Assembly (NCBI GenBank): GCA_037974335.1
Contig: CM075724.1
Coordinates: 71,232,850-71,296,849, forward strand
Reading direction: 5' to 3'
Origin: Prionace glauca
Taxonomy: Eukaryota; Chordata; Chondrichthyes; Carcharhiniformes; Carcharhinidae
DNA length: 64,000 nucleotides
Shown here one piece after another: positions 34,725 to 47,659 of this stretch (within the stretch, counting starts at the first letter, position 1; every line of letters starts with the position of its first letter). The position numbers were made by a program, and so were the translations under genes. The notes beneath the pieces are model-generated. The model did no database searches. It saw only the letters and a list, made by a program, of their open reading frames with translations, and was not told where the DNA came from.

Positions 34725-36150
34725 AACAAAGAACAGTAAACACAAAAACAAATCTTCAACTCACCAAATCTGTGCCGACACAGTTTCCTCCTTAGTCTCA
34801 TATTGTCTTGCCTCTACATGATCCATATCCCTCTATTTCCGGCCTATTCATGCATCTATCCGGAAGCCTCTTGATCGTTATATAGAACCTACTTCCACCA
34901 ACTCCTCTGGCAGCATGTTCCAAGCATTCGTCACCTGCTTTGTGAAAAACTCATCGTTTTTAAACGGTCTCCCTCTCGCAGTCAACCGACGCCCCCGGGT
35001 AATTGACCCTTTTGTCCTGGGAAGAAAACTTTGACGATCCATTCTGTCCAAGCCTGTCACAGTCTTGAAAACCTCTACCACACCCTCCCCCACCCCTTCA
35101 TCCTCCGATGCTCAAACGAAAACAATCCATATGCCTTGTTAAGTACCTTGTCCACTTGAGTTGCCACCTTCAGGGAACTGTGGACCTGCATGGAATCACA
35201 TCAAATACGATTTGCCTGGGTTATATTCCATCTGCCATATTTTGGCATGGTTCTCCAGGTGATTTATATATCCTGTTATATTCTCTGACAATCGTCCAGC
35301 CCATTGGCTACTCCATCTTTGTATCATCTGCAAATTAACTAAACAGACCACCTACGTTTACCTCCAAATCATTTATGTCTCTTACATCAAAAGAAGCATC
35401 AGCTCTGATCCTTGCGGAACACGACTTGTCACAGACTTCCAGTTAGAAAAAATACCCTTCAACGACGACCCTTTGCTTTCTATGCCCAAACCAGTTTTGA
35501 ATCTATTTTACCAACTCACCTCGGATCCCATATGACTTCATCTCCTGTATTAGCCTGCCATGAGGAACCTTATTGAAGGTGTTACTGAAATCCATGTATG
35601 CAACATCAACTGCCCTGACCTGTCATTCTTTTGTCACTTCCTCAAATAACTCATCAAGTTTGTGAGACATGACCTCCCCTTCACAAAACCTATCTCTAAT
35701 AAGCCCATTCTGTTCCAGATGTGAGTACATCCTGTCCCGAAGAGCCTTCTCCAATAATTTCCTCAATACTGACATAAGGCTCACAGGCCTGTAAATTCCC
35801 TGACTGTCTCTTTTGCAATTTTTAAACAAGGGAATGTTGTTAACCACAGTCAAATCCTCTGGTATATTGCCCGTGGCTAAAGAAGGCACAAAACATTTGG
35901 ACCAAGCCCTCAGCAATTCACCCCCTGCCTCCCTCAGTATTCTGGGATAGCTACCATCTGGCCCTGGGAGGTTGTCCACCTTAATGTTTTCCAAATCTCC
36001 AATACCCCATTCTTTTGTATCTCTATTGATAAGGCATTCAACCACATTTGATCCTTCGCCCTAAGATTATCCTCACCTTTCCTCTTCCCTTGCCTCTGAG
36101 AGCACTGATAGGGTCCCCTTGTCCTCACTTTATCAGCCCAGCAGAATTTA
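34725..36150 (-). mobile_element. CR1-like LINE, moderately old
   Basis: Minus-strand frames give a GPDGSYPRILREAGGELL-like linker and NCKRDSQGIYRPVSLMSVL (RT). Further on they give the C-terminal MGEGVVEVFKTVTGLDRM region. The low-coordinate end has a 'tgttctttgt'-like tail in reverse complement (ACAAAGAACAGT). Many substitutions and breaks. Confidence 0.75.
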
Positions 36151-36156
36151 ATCTTT

Positions 36157-36785
36157 CATAAGAACTTAAGAAATAGGAGCAGGAGGAGGCCATCGAGCCC
36201 TTCGAGCCTGCCCAGCCATTCAACAAGATCATGGCTGATCTGAAGTGGATCTGTTCCACTTTCCCGCTTTCTCCCCATAACCCTTAATTCCCTTGTCTGT
36301 CAAAAACCTATCTAGCCGTGACTTAAATATATTTAGCGAGGTATCCTCCATCACTTCAATGGGCAGACAATTCCAGAGATTCACCAGCCTTTGAGTGAAG
36401 AAGTTCCTCCTCAAGTCCGATCTAAACTGTCCCCCCCACCCCCGCCTTATCTTGAGGCTGTGCCCTCTCGTCCCGCTATCCTTCCTAAGCAGGAAGAATG
36501 TCTCTACCTCTACCGTATCCATCCCTTTCATTATCTTATACATCTCTATAAGATCCCGCCTCATCCTTCTAAACTCCAATGAGTACAGACCCCGTGTATT
36601 TAGTCTCTCAGCATAGTCCAATCCCCTCATCTCCGGTATCAGCCTAGTGAACATCCTCTGCACTCCCTCCAAGGCCAAAATATCCTTGCGCAAGTGCGGC
36701 GACCAAAACTGCACACTGTACTCCAACTGCGGCCTCACCAGTGCCTTGTACAGTTGCAGCAAGACCTCCCTGCTTTTATGTTCTA
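36157..36785 (-). mobile_element. CR1-type LINE, subfamily C, 5'-truncated
   Basis: The minus-strand frame is largely open: VLLQLYKALVRPQLEYSVQF, RMFTRLIPEMRGLDYAERLN, YSLEFRRMRRDLIEMYKIMK. The 3' end (36157 side) reads ATGGCCTCCTCCTGCTCC and TTCTTATG-like sequence in reverse complement. It abuts a V-SINE at 36787. Confidence 0.85.
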
Positions 36786-36786
36786 T

Positions 36787-37076
36787 CCCAGGGTCCTGGG
36801 TTCGATTCCCGGCTCGGGTCACTGCCTGTGTGGAGTTTGCACATTCTCCTCGTGTCTGCGTGGGTTTTCTCCTGGTGCTCCGGTTTCCTCCCACAGTCCA
36901 AAGATGTGCGGGTTAGGTTCATTGGCTATGCTAAAATTGCCCCTTAGTGTCCTGGGATGTGTAGGTTAGAGGGATTAGCAGGTAAATGTGTAGGGATATG
37001 GGTTAGGGTCTGGGTGGGATTGTGTTCGGTGCAGACTCGATGGGCCGAAGGGCCTGTTTCTGCACTGTAGTGTTCT
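36787..37076 (+). repeat. V-SINE, truncated in the tRNA head
   Basis: It starts at the B box (GGTTCGATTCCCGG) and runs through the central domain to GACTCGATGGGCCGAAGGGC and CTGTAGTGTTCT followed by an A run. Close to 47660-48001. Confidence 0.9.
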
Positions 37077-37079
37077 AAA

Positions 37080-37215
37080 AAAAAAAATACCGTTCACAAT
37101 TCGTCATGTTACAGTCCTCAACATTAATTTAGGGAACTTCAGATTGTGATCTTTCTCCTGTGTCATGAATTCCTCTTTTATACCCTGTCATGTTTTGTCT
37201 CAATGCAAATGCTTC
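37080..37215 (+). repeat. Dispersed or duplicated unit, copy A, left part
   Basis: CATGTTACAGTCCTCAACAT and following bases match 54085-54186. The matching right part continues after the retrovirus fossil at 48838, so the fossil was inserted into this unit. Confidence 0.6.
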
Positions 37216-39002
37216 TGTTAGTGCAAGTGGGCGAAACGACTACTACAGAATCAGGGTGAAGTTCAATAACGGCACAGCTTTATTTTCTTTACGTCGATGG
37301 AGAAGCACAGTCAGGGCCTACAATCGGACTGTCCCGAAAGTGCTCTAAAGACTCCCCTACAATGGGCTATAGTTATACCTGAACTTCACGTTTCAAATGC
37401 TAACCCTTTATTTACAGTATTTGACTTCAGCCATCCTGTTTCAATGTTTTCGAGTGTTGGAGCAATTGTTTTAAGTGTGTGTTAATCATTTTTGTCTGGT
37501 TGGTTATCAATGGTCTAGAATCTCAGGGGTTTGAACCATAGGTATGTTATTGATCTTGATGGGCCAGGGTCGTTTCCTTAACTGTGTTACTTTTAGATGT
37601 TTCCATGGGTTGTTTGACTGGTTTAGAAGTGCTGATTTTGATGGGGTGGGGATGTGTTCTTTTGTTTAGTTCCTGTAGGTGCCATCCTGTCCATTTTCCC
37701 TCATGTGCTCGCCCTCATTTGTACTCTAAAAGCATGGTCTTGCCGACTGATCGGTGTCTGTTACTTTGTGACTTTAGTGGAGTGCTCTGAGGATAGCATT
37801 AGAATATAGAACATAGAACATAGAACATTACAGCGCAGAACAGGCCCTTCGGCCCACGATGTTGCGCCGACCAGTTACAAAACAATGACCCACTAGCCTA
37901 AACCAATCCCCTTTCTTCCATAAACCTATCCACAGATCTCTTAAACGCCCCCAAACTAGGTGCATTTACAACTGCAGCTGGTAGGGCATTCCAGTCCCTC
38001 ACCACACTCTGGGTAAAGAACCTACCCCTGACATCAGTCCTGTAACTACCCCCCCTTAATTTAAAGTCGTGCCCCCTCGTGCTAGCTTTCTCCATCCTAG
38101 GAAAAAGGCTATCACTATCTACCCTGTCTAAACCTCTAATCATCTTATATGTTTCAATGAGATCCCCTCTTAGCCGCCTTCTTTCCAGCGAAAACAACCC
38201 CAAATCTCTCAGTCTCTCCTCAGAGGATCTTCCTTCCATACCAGGCAACATCCTGGTAAACCTCCTCTGCACCCTCTCCAAAGCCTGTACATCCTTCCTG
38301 TAATGTGGGGACCAGAACTGCACACAAAACTCCAAGTGTGGCCGCACCAGAGTTCTGTACAGTTGCATCATGACGCTGCGACTCCTAAATTCAATCCCCC
38401 TACCAATAAACGCCAAGACACCGTATTCCTTCTTAACAACCTTATCTACTTGATTCCCAACTTTCAGGGATCTATGTACACATACACCTAGATCCCTCTG
38501 CTCCTCCACACTATTCAAAGTCCTCCCTTTAGCCCTATACGCAACACATCTGTTATTCCTACCGAAATGAATAACCTCACACTTCTCCACATTAAACTCC
38601 ATCCGCCACCTCACAGCCCAGCTCTGCAACCTTTCTAAGTCACCCTGCAAACTATGACACCCTTCCTCACAATCTACCACACCTCCGACTTTGGTGTCAT
38701 CAGCAAACTTACTAATCCACCCAACTATACCCTCATCCAGATCATTAATAAAAATTACAAACAGCAGTGGCCCCAAAACAGATCCCTGAGGCACACCACT
38801 CGTAACCGAACTCCATGACGAATATTTACCATCAACCACCACCCTCTGTCTCCTATCTGCTAGCCAATTCCTGATCCAATTACCTAGATCACCCCCAATC
38901 CCATACATCTGCATTTTCTGCAGAAACCTACCATGGTGAACCTTATCAAACGCCTTGCTAAAATCCATATTACTTTGCTTCCATTTTGTGTGCCCAGTTT
39001 CA
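37216..39002 (-). repeat. 3' LTR of the retrovirus fossil, with nested CR1
   Basis: About 620 bases without the insert, with TG/CA ends. It matches 48209-48824 throughout (for example CACAGCTTTATTTTCTTTAC and AGCCATCCTGTTTC). The CR1 at 37803-38969 splits it. A purine-rich tract (minus strand) lies just outside at 39003-39025. Confidence 0.85.
37803..38969 (-). mobile_element. CR1-type LINE, subfamily D, inside the 3' LTR
   Basis: One open frame of 356 residues on the minus strand covers the RT core to the C-terminus: [65 protein letters not shown]. The 3' end has CAACATCGTGGGCCGAAGGG (complement) and TTCTATG repeats. 5'-truncated. Nearly identical to 40851-43316, hence young. Confidence 0.9.
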
Positions 39003-39140
39003 TAAAATTTGTTGTCTCCCTGTCAGTTGGGAGCGGGCTTGTTCCGCCTCGCTCAGACCGATTTTCTTAACAAATTTTATGTCCAGTGTTCCCTGCATTT
39101 GCATGCTGCAGCCGTACAGTTTAGGGGAGCCCCGGGTTTG

Positions 39141-40791
39141 TCAAATTAGGCGTATGGGGGAGAAGTCTTCCCGATTTGTTAATTGTCCCATATAGCCAAT
39201 CATTCTGATTAGTTCCCTTCTAGTTTTGGTTTTCTTGCGCTGGTGGTATGTATAGCACATTATGACCCCCCAGGATATTGCCAGTATGATTTGGATGGCA
39301 ACCAGTATGTGCGAGATTATCCGGATCCAGGGGTGAATGTCTGCACTTAGACCCCAGCCCCACACCCTCTGAACCCATGTCTGGCTCCGTAAGTCTGACT
39401 CTGTGACATGCTCTAGGGTTTTGATAAGTGATTGTAGCTGGTGGTATAATCAAACAGAGTGTCCCACCTTGAGATGGAGCTCTCTCAGTCCTTCTGCTAA
39501 GTGTGGGATTGGAGACAGTTCTGGATCTCGGTAATATTTGAGGTAATCTCTCAATGGGTCCGTAGCATTAAGTGTCAAGGACTGTCTACTTCGGATGTTG
39601 GTGATGTGGACCTGGCCAATAGTGACCGGTCTCCGTGTCATTCCTTTCAAGGTTCGGCTACCCAACGCCCCCATCTAATCTGCGAGTTGTGCTAACTGGG
39701 TGCTGTCAATCAAATCGGGCACTTCCTCCTTGTGTACCTGGTCCAAATTATGCCTTAATTGACCTATCATCCACTGACCGTACGCATGGCACAGCTTTCC
39801 CTGTTGTACCCGGGAAGTATTTTCTCTCTCTCTATCTATAAGGCGGTTAATGGTATGGGTGTGTGTTTCTAATATTGTGATTCCATTTAGTTGAGTATGG
39901 GCACCCATCTCCCCCAAAACAGCCTGCTCGGCTTGTTGGGCTGGTGACTGTTTCAGGATATCTTTCATCACTCCCTTCAACTGTTCTATCTTATTATTGA
40001 GTCCCTGGATTTCAATTGAGTTAACCACGCTGGATCCGGTGTTTATCCCTGTGAGGAAGTCATTGACTATGCCATTTTTGCTTCTGTGTGTGTGTGTGTG
40101 TGTGTGTGTTGTCTCTGTAGTGTGTTGCCCTCATCACATCGATAGCCCGCTTTATAGTTTCCCTGCCCAGCAGTTGGTACATGTCTCGTGTCTGTTCTGA
40201 ACAGTATCCCGGAACCTGGATCTGAGATATCGATCAGAACAGGCACGATTTCGTGTTTCACATTGTCATATACATTTTCTCCCTCATTCCACAACACCAG
40301 TCCTCCCTCCGGCCCCCCTCTCAGCAAGGGGCAGAGTAAGATTTCGGGCGTCGTGGTCGTGGGGGCACGTGTTGTAGGAAGTGCAAACATACATATAGTG
40401 AGACTACTGGAGCCTCAACTAGTCGATAGTACCCGCAAATATCAGTGTCTGGTTTCAAAATGTCTCATTGTGTCGGTGTTTCCAGGTCTTTGGGAAAGGT
40501 GCAGATCATTCCAAAGGTGCAGCCAGAGTTGCTCAGTGAGTCTGGCCATTGGATACATGTTTGGGTCTTATCCAAGGTGCAAGTGAAGCAGGTCACATCG
40601 AAACCTGGGTGGACTTGTGGCCATGTACTGGAACACATTCTGTTGATGTCGGGGAATAGTGCTGCGAACACGCACAACGCCTCTGACGTATTGAATATTA
40701 TTCCGTGGGATTGTTGATAGGTGGTGTATCTCTGGATGGCGAACCTTGACAAGAAGATCATGGATAGGGCCATCCTCAAAGTGGTCATCAC
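39141..40791 (-). mobile_element. Envelope-like region of the retrovirus fossil
   Basis: Minus-strand pieces include a hydrophobic leader near 40790, a middle part, a coiled-coil-like stretch around 39675-40028, and a membrane anchor with a short basic tail around 39365-39141. Position before the 3' LTR fits Env. It is broken. Confidence 0.6.
40087..40109. repeat. (TG)n microsatellite
   Basis: About eleven TG units within the envelope-like region of the fossil. Confidence 0.9.
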
Positions 40792-40850
40792 CCTGGAGAG
40801 GGGTAGGAAGGATTCACAAAGCCTGGTGGCTGCCAGATATTAGAATCTTA

Positions 40851-43316
40851 GTATCTTAGTACATGGGGGACTTTAACTTTACTCATGTAGATTGGAATTG
40901 CTACAGCTCTGGCTCGTTAGAGGGGTCAGTTTTTGTTCAAAGTGTGCAAGAAGGTTTTTTGACTCAGTATGTAGATAGGCCGACGAGAGGTGAGGCTATA
41001 TTGGATTTGGTGCTCGGTAATGAGCCAGACCAGGTGCTAGACTTGGAAGTTGGTGTGCAGTTTGGGGATAGTGATCACAATTCGATTACGTTCACCTTAG
41101 TGATGGAAAGGGATAGGCATGAACCTCGGGTCAGTAGTTTCAGCTGGGGGAAGGGTAATTATGAGGCTATTAGGAGAGAATTAGGAAGCATTGGTTGGAA
41201 TGGGAGATTACAGGGACTGGGAACATCCGAGATGTGGAGATTTTTCAAGGAGCAGCTATTGCGGGTCTGTGATAAGTATATCCCTGTCAGGCAAGGAGGA
41301 TTTGGTAGGCCCAGGGAACCGTGGTGCACCAAAAAAGTTGATTCGTTGGTTAGGAAGAAAAAGGAGGCTTATGTTCGGATGAGGCTTGAGGGCTCAGGTA
41401 GTGCATTAGAAAGTTTTAGATTGGCTAGGAGGGAGTTGAAGAGGGAGTTAAGAAGGGCTAAAAGAGGGCATGAGATGATTTTGGCTGATAGGATTAAGGA
41501 GAACCCTAAGGCGTTTTACAGGTATGTCAAGAACAGAAGGTTGGTTAGGACAAGATTAGGGCCAGTTACAGACAGTAGAGGGAAGTTGTGTGTGGAACCG
41601 GAGGAGATTGGAGAGGCGTTGAACCAATATTTCTCTTCGGTGTTCACGCAAGGGGACAGGAATGTAGCTGAGGAGGACACTGGGGTGCAGGGGTGTGTAA
41701 TAGATAGTATTGCAGTTGATACGGGGGATGTGCTGGATATTTTAGAGGGATTGAAAATAGATAAGTCCCCTGGTCCAGATGGGATTTACCCTAGGATTCT
41801 TTGGGAGACAAGAGGGGTGATTGCGGAGCCTCTGGCTCTGATCTTCAGGTCGTCGTTAGTCTCTGGTATAGTACCAGAAGATTGGAGGACAGCAAATGTT
41901 GTCCCATTGTTTAAGAAGGGGAGAAGGGACTTCCCTGGGAATTATAGACCGGTGAGTCTTACTTCTGTGGTGGGTAAGGTTTTGGAAAGGATTATTAGAG
42001 ACAGGATTTATAGTTATTTGGAAAGTAATGAGTTGATTAGAGACAGTCAGCATGGTTTTGTAGCGGGTAGGTCATGCCTTACTAACCTTATCGAGTTCTT
42101 TGAGAAAGTGACCAAAGAGGTGGATAGGGGTAAGGCAGTTGATGTGGTGTATATGGATTTTAGCAAGGCGTTTGATAAGGTTCACCATGGTAGGCTTCTG
42201 CAGAAAATGCAGATGTATGGGATTGGGGGTGATCTAGGTAATTGGATCAGGAATTGGCTAGCAGATAGGAGACAGAGAGTGGTGGTTGATGGGAAATATT
42301 CGTCATGGAGTTCGGTTACAAGTGGTGTGCCTCAGGGATCTGTTTTGGGGCCACTGCTGTTTGTAATTTTTATTAATGATCTGGATGAGGGTATAGTTGG
42401 GTGGATTAGTAAGTTTGCTGATGACACCAAAGTCGGAGGTGTGGTAGATTGTGAGGAAGGGTGTCATAGTTTGCAGGGTGACTTAGATAGGTTACAGAGC
42501 TGGGCTGAGAGGTGGCGGATGGAGTTTAATGTGGAGAAGTGTGAGGTAATTCATTTCGGTAGGAATAACAGATGTGTTGAGTATAGGGCTAACGGGAGGA
42601 CTTTGAATAGTGTGGAGGAGCAGAGGGATCTAGGTGTATGTGTACATAGATCCCTGAAAGTTGGGAATCAAGTGGATAAGGTTGTTAAGAAGGCATACGG
42701 AGTTTTGGCGTTTATTGGTAGGGGGATTGAATTTAGGAGTCGCAGCGTCATGATGCAACTGTACACATCTCTGGTGCGGCCGCACTTGGAGTTCTGTGTG
42801 CAGTTCTGGTCCCCACATTACAGGAAGGATGTGGAGGCTTTGGAGAGGGTGCAGAGGAGGTTTACCAGGATGTTGCCTGGTATGGAGGGGAGATCCTATG
42901 AGGAGAGATTAAGAGATTTGGGGTTGTTTTCGCTGGAAAGAAGGCGGCTAAGAGGGGATCTCATTGAAACATATAAGATGATTAGAGGTTTAGACAGGGT
43001 AGATAGTGATAGCCTTTTTCCTAGGATGGAGAAAGCTAGCACGAGGGGGCACGATTTTAAATTAAGGGGGGGTAGTTATAGGACAGATGTCAGGGGTAGG
43101 TTCTTTACCCAGAGGGTGGTGAGGGACTGGAATGCCCTGCCAGCTACAGTTGTAAATGCACCTAGTTTGGGGGCGTTTAAAAGATCTGTGGATAGGTTTA
43201 TGGATGAAAAGGGATTGGTTTAGGCTAGTGGGTCATTGTTTTGTAACTGGTCGGCGCAACATCGTGGGCCGAAGGGCCTGTTCTGCGCTGTAATGTTCTA
43301 TGTTCTATGTTCTATG
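40851..43316 (+). mobile_element. CR1-type LINE, subfamily D, with an intact 786-codon frame
   Basis: The open frame 40863-43223 begins inside the AP-endonuclease (MGDFNFTHVDWN, then GDSDHNSITF with the catalytic SDH). It continues with a linker (KIDKSPGPDGIYPRILWETR) and RT blocks ([38 protein letters not shown] near residue 427, [27 protein letters not shown] near residue 517). The C-terminal domain includes LFSLERRRLRGDLIETYKMI. The 3' end is CATCGTGGGCCGAAGGGCCT and TTCTATG repeats. The N-terminal endonuclease and ORF1 are missing by 5' truncation, so it is not autonomous, but the frame is otherwise clean. It is one of the youngest insertions here and sits in the Env-like region of the fossil. 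Confidence 0.95.
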
Positions 43317-46300
43317 TTAACTAATCTCTATAAACGAATCTACTTAGGCATGCCTCTACATTATATACATATATACACATAATAGAGCCATGGCTGATGT
43401 GTGGCCCTCCTCCATCCGAGAGATGAAGGTTGTTAATTCGATCTGCGCTGTGTGGATGGAGGAGGTTATTTATGGGTCGATACGTGGCCCGTTCATGTTG
43501 ATGGACTACTCTTGTCTTTACAGTCAGTCTGTCCTGTTCCACTGCAAGCACCACCACAAGCTCCCCCCCCCCCCCCCCCCCCACCCCCCGCCCCCCGCCG
43601 CCGCCGCCTCAGGTGCTATGCCTTTAGTTGGGACCAGTGATTCCAGCGACCTTTCCCTTTGATGCCAACACAGGCACATGTGTCGCTGGTGAGGATAATT
43701 TCATGGGGTCCTACCCACTTCGGTGCGAACCCTGTTTGATCGGGGGCAACTTAGATCACAACCTTGGCCCCTACCTGGGGAAGTGTGGAGGTATGGCAGA
43801 TGTCATGTCTCCTAACCTGGTCTTTTATAGCCTGTTGGTCTCTGGCTGTGTGGTGTAGCTCTCTGAGTTCGTCGTCTCACTGTTGCACATATCTTTACAT
43901 TTTATCCTGGTGGTGGATGGGGGGAGGGGGTTGCCACTGTTGCAATTTTAAAAATCTCTGATACTTTGGACCTGTTTGCTTATTCCAATGTTTTACCCCA
44001 GTGCCATTATTTGCAAGATGGACAAAGGACAAACACAATAACGGTTTGACAAGTTTATTCAATTGGGTGGTGCGTGGAGTGGAAGGATAAACATATTTAC
44101 AAATTCGACTGGGATGTCCTGGTTCTTCCTTAGTGAAGGGAACCTACGTGGGTGGGCTTTTACTGCCAGGTACCATCTCTGGTAGTGAGCGCCGGGTCAA
44201 ACGGTTCTGGGAGTCCTGGTACCGGGGCGCCACAGGGGGTAAGATTTGTGGGGTGCCCCAACCTTTTCGTTGGCACCTACTGGGTCGCGGTTTCATTCCT
44301 GAAGCTCTGTAAATTGGGGCGGGATCCGTGGGTTCATGTGCTGGTTCTGGGGGTAGTGGGTGGGGGTTATAGCTGCTTGTTGGGCCGGCCCTTCGAGGGA
44401 CATGGGTTGGGGTCCATCGTCAGGGAATTGCTGAGTTAGTCATGTAGGGCAGAAGGGTGGTACCCTGCAGTTCCAGGCAAAATGGTTGGGTTGCCCGCAG
44501 GTGTAACTTGTGGGGGTGCATATCTGGGGTTGGTTCTATCTTGTTCCCTGTACCTGGGGTTGGGAATATATCGGGGTTGCTGTTTTCTGTATTGATGATT
44601 GGCAGAGGTATATGGGGGTGGGTGCCCTCTGCGCCATACTCCATATTTGTCCCTGGACGTCCCTGCCCGTTCCCACTGTGTCACCTCATCTGGGCTTGCA
44701 TTACAGTGCGGCTTATAAATATCCTCTTCCTCAAAGGGCGCTGTTATGGTAGCGGCTATGTGCGGGAGGTCTTCCCCAGCTGCAGCCTTGGCCGCACTGT
44801 CTGCTCGTTGGTTCCCCTTCTGTTCTGTCTTTACTCTCTGGTAGCCTTTTATTCTGAGGGCAGCCTGGCTGCAGCTACCAGGTCTCGAATTATATTTCCA
44901 TTTTTTATGCGCCCCCCACCAACCCACACCGCCTCCGCCACCCCCCCCCCCCCACCCCCCCCCCCCCCCCCCCCACCCCGTGGTGATAAACCCGTGCCTT
45001 CTCCAGGCCATCATGTAATCGTGAGTCACCGCTTTGAAGTTAAATCAAAGTGTAAAGCATTGTGTACTCAAAAACAAACCTTTAACAATTCTGCTCGTAC
45101 CTCAATGCAACAACAACATTTGACAAGCAGCCAGGCCACACAAATACACTGAAATACAAAAACTATCCAAATTATCAGCGCAACCTTAAATTTTCTCTAA
45201 TCAATCATTTATCTTGCCAATTAATTGGTAATATTTTCCTAATATGTGGAGAGACTAGTCTCTTTCTCTCTCAAAAAAAATTCTGTAACACACCCTGCGA
45301 ACTTCCTCCTTTTAAAAAAACAAGGGATCACTTGGGTGTGATTATCGGCAGTGCTAAGGTTCTTTAAAACATTCATTCCCTCCCAATCAACAACATCTCC
45401 TGGTAATTCCATGCCTTCCTTGCAACGAATAGTCACAGAATTCATCAAACCAAGGGCAAATTCTAAACTTACTGTGGGATCAGGTGCCTCTGGAAAAGAA
45501 GTGGGGGGTCCCCTGTCACTGCCACAACCCAATCTATAAACACTATCTCCCTCAGACTCAACTGTCCCAACCACAGACAACATCCCTATCTGCATTGACA
45601 ATTGAGATTTTAATTGGTTAATCTCTTGCTGGAAGTTGGAGTAATTAGGACTTGGATTCTTTTCACGAACTTGATATACTTTAAACTGATTCATAGACAG
45701 TATATTTACCTCATTGTTTTGTTCCCGCTTGTCTACGTTCCCTCAAAATTACTTATTTTCTTCTCTTAACTTCTCAACTAAGTCTCTCATAATTTCTCCT
45801 TAACTTCATTTTCACTGACTTCTCACTCTGTAACTCTTCTAAACTACTAATCACAATAACTTTACTCAGTTTCAACAAACATTTTCTTTATCTCTGTTTC
45901 TCTACAAAGGAGCTGTTCCAGACAATTGGCAATTGCAATCATTTTCCTAAGCTTGTGAGTCCTTTTACCCACTTCCCTTAGGGCGCATATCTGACAGTTC
46001 TCTCCCTCGGATGCCAGGTCCTGTTTTCACTAAATTCCCTCACACAGATTTTACCAAAATTTCAGAAACTGTTCTAGTTCTAACCACCAGTCTGTCCACC
46101 TTGTGTTACAGCCACCCGGTTTATGGCCCAATTTACTGGTCAAATCTATATGAGTTCTTCACTCACTTAAGACTGGCCATCACGTGGGGCGCCTGCCCTC
46201 TTAATTCAGGCTCAGACGGAGTGTTGGAGAATACTGGGTTGAAGGTTCAACTTCGGAGCTGCGTATTGCTTTTTATCGAAGTCCCGACTGGCTTACGGAC

Positions 46301-47659
46301 TGGCCACATTGGGGAGTTGATGTTGGACACTTGGTCTTAAGATACCCTGGGCAATTTCTTCAGTGGCTTGTAGTGCCTCGGGCTTTATTGTTTGTGAGGA
46401 GTGTGGATCGGCCCGCGTATGTGTTGGGGAGAGATTCTTATGAGGCCACAGTCTTGTTTTTCCTTGGGGACACAGTATCCCCGAATCCCACATATTTGTA
46501 TATTATTTAAATTCTATACCTTTTAAGCACAATCATGGCCATTGATTATACTCAAAGGCTAAGAAGTTCCAAGAATCTATTTCGATTTAATCCAATCTAA
46601 TTTCCAAATTTTATTTAAGCTTTGTGTCAAACCCACTGTTGTAAAATCACAATTAGGGGAAGAACATTAAAACATTAATAAAACAACAAACAAAAACGTT
46701 GATACAACCTCTTTACCAAACACACACAGACACACATGAAAGCTTCCAACATGCATTCCACATTACCTTCATTAGGTTTTTAACTAGATTCTTCTTTTGT
46801 CTGCTAGATAGCAGAGGGACCCTTCTGGTCCCCATTCAAAGGTGATACTGTTGCTATTCATGTTAGTTTCCTTTAGTAGTGTCCGTAGTGTACCAATCCT
46901 GGCTCTAATGTTTTCACAGATACTTGTGTGTGTATCTGATTGGGTTACGGTCTCGTGTTCCCACTGTTAGTACGTTTGTACCTTCAGTGACAACACGGAG
47001 AACCCGAACTGCGTGTAGCGGGGAAATTGCCGCTCTCAGAGGCAGGTGTGCTCTGTACAGCCTCTCCGCAGGGGCCACAGCATACGGAGAGACTACCGAC
47101 TAGGGGGAGTGGGGCCGCTAGCTCCTGCCCAAGCTCCTATCGCTAAATCGACTCTCAGAGGTCAGCCGTTTCCCTATCTCCCAGGGAGTCACCCGTACCT
47201 GGGTGCGGACTGGCGTGTAGTTGACCGCGGGTCAGAGTCCCCCGACGTGTAGTCATTTTTTCACGCTGCCAGAGGTCTTTTGCTTGTAGTGGTCGAGGCA
47301 CTCACAGAGGCTCCAGACTTAGTAGCGCCCGAACATGTGGCAAATTCTTCGCGGATTTTGCCCCCAGTGGCCCAACCTTTCGCGCCTGCAGAGGTCCTCA
47401 TTGACTTGCAGCGCCCAGACGTATACTGAACTCCATGAGTCCGATCCCAGTGGCCCGAAATCTTGGATGTCCTCCTTGACCTTAAATCCCAGGGTGCTGT
47501 CCCTGAACCTTAAATCCCAGAGTAATATTCCTACTCTGTAACACCTGTTCTGTCGGGTCCCCTAGTGGGCAGTCAGTCTGTGGTCGGGCTGGTCGGGGGT
47601 CAGCGGAATGTAAAAATAACACAATGAATCACAGTTCGCGATCCCAGCCGCCCGCTCAG
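43317..47659 (-). mobile_element. Gag/Pol-type internal region of the retrovirus fossil
   Basis: Minus-strand pieces include an integrase C-terminal-like stretch (about 43740-43620), a nucleocapsid zinc-knuckle-like motif (about 44530-44460) and an RNase H-like end (about 44870-44780). C-rich tracts lie at 43562-43590 and 44940-44977. The frame at 45694-45239 belongs here by position, but I do not recognise it. The 45700-47650 stretch holds no domain I can name. Broken throughout. Confidence 0.55.

Noticed and set aside
40087-40109. (TG)n tract as a possible regulatory or Z-DNA element
   Set aside because: A plain microsatellite within the retrovirus fossil. No link to a host gene.
44457-45152. 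231-codon plus-strand frame with a proline run
   Set aside because: It lies antisense to Gag/Pol-type pieces of the retrovirus fossil, and the proline run is just the C tract.
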